A stretch of DNA of 64,000 nucleotides from Panicum virgatum (lineage: Eukaryota > Streptophyta > Magnoliopsida > Poales > Poaceae). The stretch lies in assembly GCF_016808335.1 (NCBI RefSeq), contig NC_053139.1:33873954-33937953 (forward strand), read 5' to 3'. Shown piece by piece: positions 11,390 to 21,893 of this stretch. Positions within the stretch are counted from its first letter, which is position 1; the number at the start of each line of letters is the position of its first letter. A model generated the notes under the pieces. The model was not told the DNA's origin. It saw only the letters and a program-made list of their open reading frames with translations, and made no database searches. Position numbers and translations under genes: made by a program.

Positions 11390-11681
11390 GTGATGAATGC
11401 CAACAAAAGTACAAAAAGTTTGGTGACGAAACTATGTTCAGTTTCCTGGTTGCGGCGCTCGGAGCGAGCCCGATGTGCTGCCGCTTCCCTCTCCTGCCAT
11501 ATGGTTGCCTCCAACTCTTCCACTTCAGATCTTCAGCGTTCTCCGCCTCCTTTTCCACGGAATCTCAATCGTCTTCAACCTCCGGGTCACTTTCTTTGTC
11601 ATCCTCTGAGTCTACTTCGTGCTCGCCCTCCGGCACTTCCGGTATGCTTGTTAAGGTAGATCCTGACCCTCAGGGGGAGGC
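11390..11681 (+). mobile_element. 3' end of a Gypsy internal region with polypurine tract
   Basis: The segment is Ser-rich when read in frame (SLSLSSSESTSCS around 11602-11640). It ends in the polypurine run CAGGGGGAGG at 11671-11680, one base before an LTR start. No retroviral domain remains, so this is the last piece of an otherwise missing element. The Ser-rich frame has no recognisable family. Confidence 0.55.
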
Positions 11682-12842
11682 TGTAACATCCCGAATTTTT
11701 CTAGAATGTTAAATAGTCGAAAAATGTGAATTTCAAAAAAATTTGTGGCAGTGCTGTAATTTTTCTCACTTAAGTAGGAATTTTGACATTCTAAAATCCT
11801 AATAATTAAAATTTTAAATTAAATTAAAGATTATTATTTTGCTAGTGTGAAAATATTTGGGTTTTGTTTGGATTTTAATCTACCTTGTTTAAATTGAAAC
11901 TCGAGTTGGATTTAAACTCTTGCTTGAAATTGTGTACAAAATAAATTTGAAGTGCGCCCTTCAAATTTATTTTTTAATACTAACTCTTGAGTGGGATTTA
12001 ATTTGAATTGAGCCATTCATATTAAATCCAAATCCTAACAAAACCGAGACCCATAACCCGGCTGAGAACCGTGAACCCTAGCTCGTCACACTAACCCTAA
12101 CCCGGACCAGTCCAGCCCGCAACCTGGACCAAATCCCTATTTTCAACCCAAAACCCACGCGAACCTTCTGCGGGCCTCTTAGGCCCTTAAACATCGTGTG
12201 CCCCAGCCTAGCAGCCGTTTCGGCCTGCTGTCGGTCTGGGTGCCACTCTCGCCGCGCAGCCCAGCTCGCCTCGCGTCCCGTTTCCACGCGCGCTCACCCT
12301 CCACCGCCGCGCACCGCCGCTGACAACCCGGCCCCACTCGCTGTTCCCTCCTTTTTCATCGCCGCTGCCACTGCCAGGTGGATCCCACCTGCAGCTTTCC
12401 TCTCCACTTTGTTCTTTTCTCTCGCGTGGACATCGCCCGCAATGCTTTTCGCCTCTCACGCCGACGCCACCTGCTCCACTCATGTCACCCACTTGTCGCG
12501 TGCCTTCTGTTGTCAGCCACCAGCGCCGTTTCCGCCCTTGACTGCCCTCACGCGCGCCCCAAACCCTAGCCGCGCATGGCTGAAAGCGTGAAATGTGCCA
12601 GAAGCCGCGGCTGAGCCCTCCCCGTCGATCCTCGATGTCCGTGCACTAAAGCCACCCCGCGCTAGATCCCCAAACCCTAGTAGTTGCCTATAAAGCCCCC
12701 TTGGCCGCCACCGTAACCCTATTAAACCCTAGGAGCTCTTTCCTCTGTGCGCCGCCACCACAAAACAGAGAAGAAGAGGGGAAGAAGAGGAGGAGGAGGA
12801 GGAGGAGGAGGAGGAGGAGGAGGAGGAGGAGCCGAGGAGGTC
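11682..12842 (+). mobile_element. Truncated Gypsy 3' LTR
   Basis: The LTR starts TGTAACATCCCG directly after a polypurine tract. It is AT-rich at first, then turns GC-rich with a CCTATAAAG TATA-like site near 12687-12695. A GAA/GGA trinucleotide run (about 12768-12830) follows. The LTR breaks off at 12842 where a Copia LTR begins, so its 3' half is missing or displaced. Confidence 0.65.
12768..12832. repeat. (GAA/GGA)n microsatellite
   Basis: A purine-only trinucleotide run just downstream of the TATA-like box of the truncated Gypsy LTR. Frames across it give only poly-Arg/Glu/Gly or poly-Leu. Confidence 0.95.
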
Positions 12843-14198
12843 TGTATTGGAAATATGCCCTAGAGGCAATCATATTTCCTTGTATTCATGGTTAATAAAG
12901 TGTACCTTGAATATTCATGGATGACAACTTATATTGATTAATGCTTATGTAAAGTATTTGTGAAACTCTATACTTGTATGAATATTTTAAAATGTTCCTA
13001 GTCGGAGTTCATGTGAGGACACACATGAATATTAGACTAGCACATGTATTAGTTGATTGACTACGTTTCACAAGTCATAGACATGGGGATGTCAAACTAA
13101 TAATGTGGGCGCATGTGAGACATGAGACTGAACTGACCCAACACGAGATGATGACTTCTCATTACACAATCTGTACGCTGTGTCCTAAGACCTGAGATCG
13201 TTGTATGTACTCAAGATGTGAACCGACTTACTTAGGAGCCATCAAACGCTGCACCGTAACAGGGTAGTCATAAAGGTGGTTTTCGGGTCTGTCAAGAAGC
13301 ATGATGTGAGACATAGTCGGTCAAGAGAGAGATATCTCTGGGCCCCTCGAGTGATTCGGATCAGGAAATGCATAGCCATTCTGGGGTTAAGAGTTAACCA
13401 AGTATTCCGAATCACAAGATCGAGAAAGAGTGGTCGGCTTTAAACTAGACCAAACATCGTGAGGCAAAGGGAACAGCATGTATATGATATTGTGGCGGCT
13501 CGTCTGATATGATCTTTGTGTGCATATAGGAGTTGACATGTCTTGCTAGAGGCCACTGTCTACTATTGGGCCGAGTAAGAGTACTCGGGCCATGTCTATT
13601 CGCATATGAGCCCATAGGGTCATACACTTAAGGGAAAGAAGCCTGATAAGGATGAGATCCGAATTAGACTGGGCTTAGGTGCACTAATGGGCCTTTTCGG
13701 CCCAAAAGGGGGCGCCCAAGGTGGGGCCCAAGCCAGCCCACCTAAGGGGATATATAAACAGAGGAGGGGGCGCCTAAGAACCCTAGCTATTTTTATTGTT
13801 CGCGTGAACAGTTCTGTGCTACAGTACCGCGCGGGAGGACAGTCCTGTGCTACAGTACCCACACGCGTGAACAGTCTTGATACAGTATCCGCGGGTGAAC
13901 AGTCCCGCCCCTCCTGTGCGCCAAGCCCGAGGTCGTCTTCGCAGATCTAGCAATCCGGATCGCGACGCTTCTTCCTGTACGTGTGGATACCTTGGAGGTG
14001 CCGCATCTGCTGCAAAAGGACGAGCCGCACGAGAGGAGGTTCTCGCAACTGCACTGCCGGCTTCCATCTGCACTACACCGACGCGCTACAGAAGTTTCGC
14101 AACCGCGCGTCTAGTGGTAATCCCGTGATCTATAACTGCAGTAATCCTGATTTATGCGGTAGAATTTTTTTTTGTTTTTGCTACCCCATATTCCTGCA
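12843..14198 (+). mobile_element. Copia (Angela/BARE-like) LTR, plus orientation
   Basis: It begins TGTATTGGAAATATGCCC, close to the Angela/BARE start TGTTGGAAATATGCCC, and ends CCCCATATTCCTGCA. It carries a TATATAAAC box near 13751. Downstream is a cluster of repeated phrases GTGCTACAGTAC and GTGAACAGTC (13799-13910). Its own internal region is absent: it is joined tail-to-tail to a second LTR through an 8-bp palindrome. Confidence 0.75.
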
Positions 14199-14206
14199 GT
14201 CTAGAC
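14199..14206. other. 8-bp palindromic spacer GTCTAGAC between inverted LTRs
   Basis: GTCTAGAC separates the CA end of the plus-oriented LTR from the CA end (TG on plus) of the minus-oriented one. The palindrome sits exactly at the symmetry centre of a roughly 2.7 kb imperfect inverted repeat. Confidence 0.7.
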
Positions 14207-15572
14207 TGAAGGGATATGGGTAGCGAAAACAAAACTTTTCTACCCCAAAAACCAGGAACTACTACTATTATGGATCACGGGATTACCACTAGACGTGTGG
14301 GTACGGAACTTCTGTAGTGCGTCGATGTAGTCAAACAGTCCCTCACCGGAGAGTCCCACGAACAACTTCTGGCTCCTCTCGTGTAGTTCGTTCAAGTGCC
14401 ACAGATGCAGCACTTCCAATGTATCCACACGTACAAGGAGGAAGCGTTGCACGTCGAATTGCTAGGTCTGTGAGTACAACCAGGCGTGGGCATGAGAGGC
14501 ACGATGGTTGGTTAAGCAAGATGGCTTAACCTAATATGGGCGCCCCACGCCTCAATATATGGGCACCCCTGATGGGCCTCTAGGTCTGAGGCCCATTAGT
14601 GCTCCTAAGCCTTTCACTAATTTAGATCCAATCCTCAATAGGCTTCCTTCCCTTTAAGTGTGCGACCCTATAGGCCTATACACGTAAAGATACTACTCGC
14701 ACTACTCAGTTGAGTACTTTTCTTACTAGTCAAGTACTTCTACTCACTAGTCGAGTGCTTTACTCACTAGTCGAGTACTTTACTTATTAGTCGAGTACTT
14801 CTACTCGAGTATTAGCTTGACAGTGGCCTCCAGCAATACATATCAACTCTTATACGCATATGAAGATCATATCGGACCATCACAACATCATGTACATGCC
14901 CTTCCCTTTGCCTCACGATATTTGGTCTAGCTCCAAGCTGACCTCTCTTTCTCGATCCTGTGATTCGAAATCCCTCATTAGGTTAACTCTTAACCAGTCG
15001 CATGGCCATGCTTTCCTGGATCCGATCACTCGAGTGGCCCAAAGATATCTCTCTCATGAAGAGAGGGGCAAATCCCATCTTGATTAACCATACCTCACAA
15101 CATGCTTCTTGACAAACCCGAAAGAGACCTTTATGACTACCCAATTACGGAGTAGCGTTTGATAACCCCTAGGTAGGTCAATTTACATATTAAGAACACA
15201 CGGCAATCTCAGGTCTAAGGACAAAGCATACAAGTTGTGTAAGAGAGAACCACTTCTCGTGTTCGGTCAATCTGGCTACATGTTCACACATGTATCCACA
15301 TTATTGGTTTGACATCTCCATGTCCATGACTTGTGAAATATAGTCATCAACCAATACATGTACCAGTCTAATATTCATGTGTGTCCTCGCATAAACTCCA
15401 ACTAGTGATAAGATTTAGAATAACCATTCAAGTAAAGAGTCTCACAAACAATTCACATAATAATCAATCAAAACAAGTTGCCTTTCATGGATATTCAAGG
15501 AACACTTTATTAATCATGAATAAAAGGAAATATGATCATCTCCATTATTGCCTTTTGGGCATATTTCCAACA
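14207..15572 (-). mobile_element. Copia (Angela/BARE-like) LTR, minus orientation
   Basis: On the minus strand it starts TGTTGGAAATATGCCC (from 15572) and ends CCATATCCCTTCA at 14207. It is preceded on that strand by the purine-rich AGTGCAAGTGGAAGAC, the usual polypurine tract of Angela-like elements. It is therefore the 3' LTR of the minus-strand Copia at 15573-17420. It is clearly diverged from the LTR at 12843 and contains a local expansion of an ACTAGTCGAGTACTT motif. Confidence 0.8.
14700..14815. repeat. Short tandem repeat of about 20-bp units in Copia LTR
   Basis: About five imperfect copies of ACTAGTCGAGTACTT with spacers TCTACTC/TACTC. The plus-oriented partner LTR has only one GAGTACTCGGGC equivalent, so this is a local expansion. 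Confidence 0.75.
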
Positions 15573-15681
15573 GTCTTCCACTTGCACTAGAGTCAATCTT
15601 AAATGTATCTAATACCCATTACTCTTGTATGCGCCTCATGCTTAGGCTGTGGGAGAGGTTTTTTTAACGGATCTGAAAAAT

Positions 15682-16146
15682 TTAAATCTTTGTGTATTTT
15701 GCATATCTTAATCTCACCACAATCGATGAACTCCCAAATGAGATGATATCACTGCATAACGTGTTTACACTTCTGGGGATTCCTTGGCTCCTTTGCTTAT
15801 GCAATGGCTCCACTGTTGTCACAGTAGAGATCCAGTGGCTGCAGGCATTTAGAAACACACCAAACTCAATAAGGAACTTCCTTATCCAAACACCTTCCTT
15901 CCCAGCTTTCGAAGCTGCAATGTACTCGGCCTTTGTTGTAGAATTGGCCACCGTCTCCTGCTTGGAACTTTTCCAGCTAACCGCACCACCATTTATTATG
16001 AACAGAAAACCTGACTGGGACTTTGAATCATCTTTGTCGGTTTTGAAACTAGTATCGGTGTAACCCGTTACAACGAGCTCTTCCTCACCTTCATAGACTA
16101 GGAACACACCCTTAGTTCTTCTCAAGTACTTAAGAATATTTTTCAC
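15682..16146 (-). pseudogene. Copia RNase H fragment
   Basis: The minus-strand frame contains NILKYLRRTKGVFLVYEGEE and GYTDTSFKTDKDDSKSQSGF, then SWKSSKQETVANSTTKAEY and a WIRKFLIEFGV tail. This is the order of the Ty1/copia RNase H domain. After HWISTV the expected C-terminal residues are replaced by a different frame, so a frameshift lies near 15830. It continues upstream into the RT fragment. It belongs to the element with 3' LTR 14207-15572. Confidence 0.85.
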
Positions 16147-16176
16147 AGTTGTACAGTGACTCTCACCTGGATCAAA

Positions 16177-16740
16177 CTAGTACCTGCTTGTAACACTTAG
16201 GGCATATGAAACATCTGGGCGAGTACTTATCATTGCATACATGATAGATTCAACTGCCAAGACATATGAAACTTTGTTCATGCACGCCCACTCATCAGCC
16301 ATCATAGGGCACCGAGTCTTGCTAAGATGTATGCCATGAGACATAGGCAAGAACCCTTTCTTTGCCTCCTCCATGTTGAACCATTTCAACACATTGTCAA
16401 TATAAGTATCTTGACTTAATCCTATAAGTCTTTTTGATCTATCTCTATAGATCCTAACGACCAAAATGTATGCTGCTTCTCCTAAATCTTTTATCAAAAA
16501 ACTATTTTTCAGTGAAGTTTTTACGGACTCAAGCATAGGAATGTCATTTCCAATCAGTAATATGTCATCCACATATAGGATTTGAAATGTAACAGAGCTC
16601 CCACATTCCTTCTTGTAAACACAAGCCTCTTCTTTGTTTTTAAAGAAGCCAAACCCTTTGACTACTTCATCAAAACGAATGTTCCAATTCCGAGATGCTT
16701 GCTTCAATCCATAAACAGATTTGCAAAGATTGCAAATCAT
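16177..16740 (-). pseudogene. Copia reverse transcriptase, C-terminal part
   Basis: The frame holds CKSVYGLKQASRNWN, the catalytic motif YVDD in FQILYVDDILLIGND (about residue 56), KDLGEAAYIL and MYAMISTRPDVSYAL. These are diagnostic of Ty1/copia RT in Angela-like elements. A break separates it from the RNase H frame near 16150. Another stop lies just upstream, before the CKSVYGLKQ segment. The enzyme cannot be made from this copy. Confidence 0.88.
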
Positions 16741-16848
16741 TCCAGCATTGGTCGGATCGACAAAACCCTCGGGCTACATCATATACTCGTCCTCGGTCAG
16801 ATTTCCATTAAGAAAAGCTATCTTGACATCCATCTACCATATCTCATA

Positions 16849-17398
16849 TTAAAAATATGCAGCAATAGCTAGAATAATCCGAACAGATTTAAGCATTGCT
16901 ACGGGTGAGAACGTCTCGTCGTAGTCAACTCCTTGAACTTGTCGAAAACCTTTTTCAACAAGTCGAGCTTTATAGATGTGAATATTTCCATCCATATCTT
17001 TTTTCTTATAGATCCATTTGCACACTATAGTTTTTACACCATCATGCGGGTCAATCAAGTTCAAAACTTGATTTTCTCTCATGGACTCTATTTTCGGATT
17101 TCATGGCTTCTTGCCATTTCAAGGAGTCAGGGTCTACCATTGCTTCTGCATATGTCGCAGGCTCATCATTGTCCAACAATAATAATTCCCGCGCTTGACG
17201 GAGCCTTGCCGACCTTCATGGTTGTGGTGGTGCTTCCCTTGCTATAGGCGCCTCAACTTGTTCAGCTACATTAGCATAACTTGTAGAGTCAAGATATATT
17301 GGCTCATCTCGAACTTCTTTGAGTTGCACCATTCCTCCACTTTTCTCCCCTTTGAGAAACTCTTTCTCTAGGAAAACTCTGTTCCAAGCGACAAACAC
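16849..17398 (-). pseudogene. Copia RT N-terminal part and integrase C-terminal tail
   Basis: Bases 16849-17082 encode VCKWIYKKKDMDGNIH, KARLVEKGFRQVQGVDYDET and FSPVAMLKSVRI, the start of Copia RT. Bases 17216-17398 encode VFLEKEFLKGEKSG and a DSTSYANVAEQVEAP linker, the end of the integrase region. Frames are shifted between the pieces and the rest of integrase, protease and gag of Copia is missing. Confidence 0.8.
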
Positions 17399-17419
17399 TT
17401 TGCCCTATAATCGGTTGTA

Positions 17420-17901
17420 GAACTAAACAATCGAATGTGCAAAGAATTACTAAAACTAGCCTCACCAAGTTGAGCAACATATTGGCTAATGTGTTCCCAA
17501 GTTGATCTATTATCATCACCACTAAATTTAACAAAATCAGAAACACGCCAACCTGTAGGATAAGAAACCAAATCAAAAGCATCTGGATATGGTCGTTGAT
17601 ACAAATAGTTTCTACTAAGACTTAAACTTAGTTGCCCAAGTTCAGTTTTAAGAAAAGTACCCAGATCCGCCTTCATCTTAGCAAGACCAGCCTCGTAGTT
17701 ACCACTAGTCGATGTTTGGGCATTAGTCCCAGACGATGTGTGGTTGGGTCAGTCTTGCTCATTGTCTACGTGGCATAATGGGGATTACTTTGGTTCAAGT
17801 CATCCCAAACATCTTGTGGCAATGCCGGTTGAAAAGGTCGTTTGCCGTACAATTTTGTGGTATATGGTGGCACAAAGCCCCTGAATTCATTCGTTCGGTC
17901 A
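17420..17901 (-). pseudogene. Gypsy-type gag fragment (continues at 52010)
   Basis: The minus-strand frame reads VSDFVKFSGDDNRSTWEHIS, then QYVAQLGEASFSNSLHIRLF. This is the conserved start of a Gypsy retrotransposon gag domain. Upstream a Pro-rich stretch (VPPYTTKLYGKRPFQPALPQ) reaches the insertion point of the 34 kb Gypsy element. At about 17405-17430 the gag frame stops matching and Copia integrase sequence begins, so two unrelated elements are fused here in the same orientation. Confidence 0.7.
17897..17901. repeat. Target-site duplication GGTCA (left copy)
   Basis: GGTCA directly precedes TGTGACATCCCG. The right copy is at 52005-52009, directly after the 3' LTR end. This fixes the outer limits of the composite Gypsy element despite 16 kb of separation between its LTRs and two nested insertions. 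Confidence 0.92.
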
Positions 17902-18984
17902 TGTGACATCCCGGAAAATTTACCAGATAAACCACTCGCTAAATTATTTTCAAAATTATTTTCACCGTTGAGCTCAGTAACCCTAAACCCTAATCAGAAT
18001 TTTCCGCCGTCCCAACACCTGAGTTCATTCAACATTCTGTCTTTTCCCTTCGCCGTCCCGTCCCACGCCGCTCGGCGGCTTGTCGCCCACGCGCGACCGC
18101 CCGCCGCGATCGGTGCCGGCGCAAATCTTTTCCTCTCACTCATTTCTCTCTCCCCCTTTTTCTTTTTTCCCTTTTTCATTTTTCCATTTTTTTCTTTTAT
18201 TTTTATTTCTCCTCCCTCCTCCCTTCTCCTTCTCCCTCCTTCTGCTCCGTCCCGCATGCATAGCCCGGCCCGGCTCACCCTCTCCCCTCCCGCGTGCTGC
18301 AGAGTGGCCCGCTCTCCGCGCCACCCCTGGCCAGCCAGGGCGCGCGCACGCGCGCGCATGCACGCACGCACGCGGCACCGAACCGCGACGCCGCAGCCTC
18401 CCTCGGCTCACGCTCGCCGCACCCCGACGCGCTGAGCCGCGCACACCGCACCCGCTCGCCCGCGCGCGCACGCCCGTGCCCACGCGCTCCAGGCGCGCGT
18501 GTCCACCGCGTGGCCGCACCGCCCGCCACACCGCTCGTCGCTGCCCTGCTCTGCTTCCTGGCCAGCGCCGGCACACGCACGCGCCAGTAGCGCTGCGCCT
18601 CGCCGCTTGCGCCCGGCCCCGCCACGCGGAGCCAGCTTCGCCGCGCGCAGGACCGCCATCACCGCCGGCCGTACGCGCACGCAGCTCACTTGCCCTGTCC
18701 ACACGCACGCACGTGGGCTACGCACCACGCCACGCCACGCCACGCCACGCCACGCCGCGCCGCACGGCACAGCAACACCGCCTGGGTGCTCGCGCACACG
18801 GCGAGCACAGCTCGCGCCCCCCTCCTCCACGTGCTTGACGACAGCCTCGACGCCCACGCCACCGCCGCACGCCGCGTCGCAACACGAGCAGTCGGCTGAA
18901 CACCATTAAAGCGCCCGCCGAACCCGTCGGACCGCCACCGACACGGCCCTCCCCTCCACCACCTTGCCACCGCCATTCCTCGGC

Positions 18985-18992
18985 TATAAAAG
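18985..18992 (+). promoter_or_regulatory. LTR TATA box
   Basis: TATAAAAG sits between a GC-rich upstream region and a C-rich start-site-like region. The 3' LTR has the same box at 38494. Confidence 0.75.
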
Positions 18993-19745
18993 GGGTCCTC
19001 GGCGTCGCCATCGCCCCACAACCCCGGCCGCCGCCACCAGCGCCCTCACACTGCCCACATCGCTGCCACCTAGAGCCGCTGTAGCCATCGCCGCCCGCTG
19101 CCGTGGACCGACCTCCTCACTGCGCCCCGGCCCAAATCGAGGTGGGGAATCAAACCCCCTCACTCTCCTCTCCCATTTCCCCTCCTCCCCAGCCGCTCCC
19201 GTGCCCTGGGCCGCCGGCGCCAGGAGCGCAGCCCCCCTACCCTGCCCCTCCTCTGTTCCTGGTGAGAGGAGGAAGAAAGGGGGCGATTTTGCCCCCAGCC
19301 CCCACCTTTTCTGCCTATTTAGTAAATAGTCCCCCACTTCTTTAATCATTTTGCAAAGAAAACTCTCTCTTTTAATTTATTAGAAAATTAGTCCCTCCAC
19401 CCTATAAAATAATTCCATAAAGGCCCCTACCCCTTTCCAGAGTAGTCCAGATGTTTCGAAAAATTATAATCAAGCCCCTGCCTTCTCGAGAATAATTACA
19501 ACTAGGTCCCTGCCTCCTTGTTTAACCCCTAAACCTCGTTGTAACCTATCATTTCTTGCGCCAAACAATCTCCGATCGACCTGAGATTTTACCACACCTT
19601 TCATAACATAGTTTTGGCTATGCAATTAGAAAACTGTCCAAAAATATGACTCCTATCTCCATACCTTATTTGTTTCCGAATCGAGCTCAACGATAAAGCT
19701 TTTATTTCTTTTTCTTGAGTGTGTGCTTGTTTGTATACGTCGTAG

Positions 19746-19874
19746 ATCACGGTGTGAACGAAGGAGAGCCCGTCGACGAGCAGTACTGCGAGCAAGCGAA
19801 CGAGGACCAGTTCTGCGACCCCAAGCCCGAAGGACAGCACTTCGATCAGGACTTCCCGGAAGGCTTTGAAGATG
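19746..19874 (+). other. 129-bp exon-like segment A in 5' LTR
   Basis: It follows the acceptor-like GTCGTAG and ends before GCATGT (GCAAGT in the 3' LTR copy, a good GC-type donor). It encodes a strongly acidic peptide (GVNEGEPVDEQYCEQ, then DQDFPEGFED). The 3' LTR copy spans 39229-39357 and is also exactly 129 bp. The solo LTR at 996-4835 has a 129-bp segment at the same relative place. No initiating ATG is seen upstream in the LTR leader. Confidence 0.5.
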
Positions 19875-20940
19875 GCATGTTCAATCCCGCTCTTTGATGC
19901 ATGCTTTTGTCCTAGTTTTTATAAACACAACCTATTGGCCTGTTTTAGAAAATTGCATATGTTTTGCCAGCTGAAAACACGGTTGGATAGCCACCCCTTG
20001 ATTTGTTATAACCATTCCTTGACCACCTAGATTAATGTGTTGTTTGGACGTTAGTCAGTGCTAGAACGATTAGGACCTTATACACAATACAACTTGTTTT
20101 ATAAAGAAAATGTGTGCGTGTGTGGGAAGGGAGAAATGTGGAATTTCGAAAGATAAGTTTAGACGGGATGGATGGCATTTCTGTGTGACTTGCCGATTGG
20201 TGTGCTTGTGCCTGTGTGGCAGAGCAAGGAAGGGAGATATCCATCTTGTCACAATTAAGGACCGAGTTGGTGTGTCATCTCACCTACTCCATTATCGTGC
20301 AAACCACTCGACCGTTGAATGGGCAACGGCTTAGCATAAACCCCACTAGTTAGTCTGATAGCCATCAGGAGAGCTCAGAGCAACGGGTGATCAAGGAGAA
20401 GGTGTTAGCTCTATGTGACTTATGCCCCGGTTACAGCCTTTGTGATAGGTCAATGACCCCTTGGTACATCCCGTGACGGCTAGTCAGGTCTAGCTAAGGT
20501 GGGTAATGGCTTTGTTGGGATCTGCACCGACACTAAGGTGATCGAGTTGCGGTACCCCGCTTGTGGGTAAAGTTGCACACCTCTGCAGAGTTAAAACTTA
20601 TTCGAATAGCCGTGCCCACGGTACTGGGCGAGTTACAGTGTGGTCACATAACTAGTGTTTATCTTGGGATGGGTTGGCGTAAGTTGTTTTGGAAATGTGT
20701 CCGGCAGTTGTGCCGTGTGCTACGGCGGATGAGGAGTCTGGTAGCAGCTTAAAATTTGGGTCATGTGTGGGCCAACATCAAGTGTTGTTTGGTACAGAGA
20801 AAACATGCTTTGAAAATCCTTTCTTTCAAATGAACCCCTCCATAAAAGGTTGCTTTCCGCAAATTAAACCCTAGCCTTATCCTTGATTTACCCTGTACAT
20901 TATATTCTGTTTATACCCCATCCGTGGGTGTGGTTGGACT

Positions 20941-21020
20941 TGCTAAGTACATTTGTACTCACCCCATTCTTAATTTTTACAGAGGAAGATCCAGACTTCG
21001 TTCCCGAAGACGTCGAGTAG
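20941..21020 (+). other. Hairpin plus terminal exon-like segment B in 5' LTR
   Basis: TAAGTACATTTGTACTCA (TGAGTAC.../GTACTCA in the 3' LTR at 40436-40453) forms a hairpin. It is followed by TTTTTACAG, a good 3' splice site. Then come 38 bases (20983-21020) encoding EDPDFVPEDVE and a stop. Splicing from segment A keeps the frame. Confidence 0.45.
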
Positions 21021-21287
21021 GGTACCGTCCTGCACCCAGCCTTACCTGTGGATAGGGTCACCCGCAGGAAGTTCCGTATAGCGCAAGACTCTGATGACCC
21101 CCTCTTCATAGTTAATGTAGTTGTGTGGGTTTCAGTTGTAATCCTCGCGATAGTGGCACTTCACTGCCCATTACCGCGTAGAGTTAGTACGGTGATGAAC
21201 CATCTGATGTAATAAATGTGTCATCAGCCTCCTGGGACTGATGTTGGTATCACATTTAAGTCTTCTCTTATGAGGGGATGCTTCAGG

Positions 21288-21300
21288 TGGTATCAGAGCC
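21288..21300 (+). other. Primer-binding site for initiator tRNA-Met
   Basis: TGGTATCAGAGCC lies two bases after the 5' LTR end. This is the standard complement of the plant initiator tRNA-Met 3' end and starts minus-strand DNA synthesis. Confidence 0.95.
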
Positions 21301-21426
21301 GTAGGTTGGCCGTAGGACGTGACCCTAGGAGCGAAACCCTTTTTCAGGCCCTTTCACACTTGGACTTTTCTTTCCTTAATCCTTCTTTCACACAAACACT
21401 CACAACTAGTTCTTGCCCTGTTCCAG

Positions 21427-21893
21427 ATGGCTGACAATGGATGGATTGGCGGAATCTATCACGCAGAGCCCGGCCTTCCTAAATTATTGATACTCAGCCT
21501 GGAACGCATTGGAGTGGTGGACCCACCAGAGTACGTCTACCGGGAGTACGACTCCAGGGGCACTCTTCGGACGTAATGATTTTCGTGGAAAAGAGCACCC
21601 GCTACCCTAATGTGGATCCCTGGTTCATCTCTACCACTGGATTTCGTTTCCCTGACACCTACCGAAAGGTCGCTCGAAAAGCCCTGCGACGTCTACGTGT
21701 CATCTACAAGCACCACCTTCAGCGGACTCCTATGGGATTTTTCCCGCCTACTGAAGGAAGAGGACGCACATGGATTGCCCGGATGAGAGGACTCGGAAGA
21801 GAAGAAGAAGACCTGGAAGATACGGTCTCCCACCTATCCATCTACCTCACCGGTCTGGATGAACTTTACCGTGAGCAAGCGGCACAATTGAAG
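21427..21893 (+). pseudogene. Extra ORF upstream of gag, copy 1, first part (continues 31246-31555)
   Basis: The ATG at 21427 opens MADNGWIGGIYHAEPGLPKL. After GTLRT a small indel near 21570-21580 shifts the frame, and the second part (21576-21893) goes on through RYPNVDPWFISTTGFRFPDT. The frame is then cut by a 9.35 kb nested element and resumes at 31246 with a Gln/Glu-rich coiled-coil-like segment and two ETHWD...GTQTEE repeats, stopping at 31555. It clearly resembles copy 2 (31706-32572) in the first 150 residues. Function is unknown; proteins of this kind are seen as hypothetical ORFs in grass Gypsy elements. Confidence 0.75.
21889..21893. repeat. Target-site duplication TGAAG (left copy)
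   Basis: TGAAG at 21889-21893 and again at 31246-31250 flanks the nested minus-strand element. Confidence 0.9.

Larger units (their letters stand above)
17902..21285 (+). repeat. 5' LTR of the composite Gypsy element
   Basis: The LTR spans TGTGACATCCCG to ATGCTTCA, 3384 bp. A GC-rich region (18050-18960) precedes a TATA box, GGCTATAAAAGG (18982-18993). A CACGCCACGC run lies near 18728-18753. Downstream leader sequence holds exon-like segments A and B. The long frames in the GC-rich part occur on both strands and are not supported as genes. A tandem difference near 19040-19075 distinguishes it from the 3' LTR. Confidence 0.93.

Noticed and set aside
12688..12895. Poly-Leu and poly-Arg frames
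   Set aside because: They are the GAA/GGA microsatellite read in different frames.
18080..18838. 252-codon frame in the 5' LTR, with a 256-codon equivalent at 37647-38417
   Set aside because: GC-rich low-complexity sequence, with equally long frames on the other strand and no ATG start. The position is upstream of the LTR TATA box.
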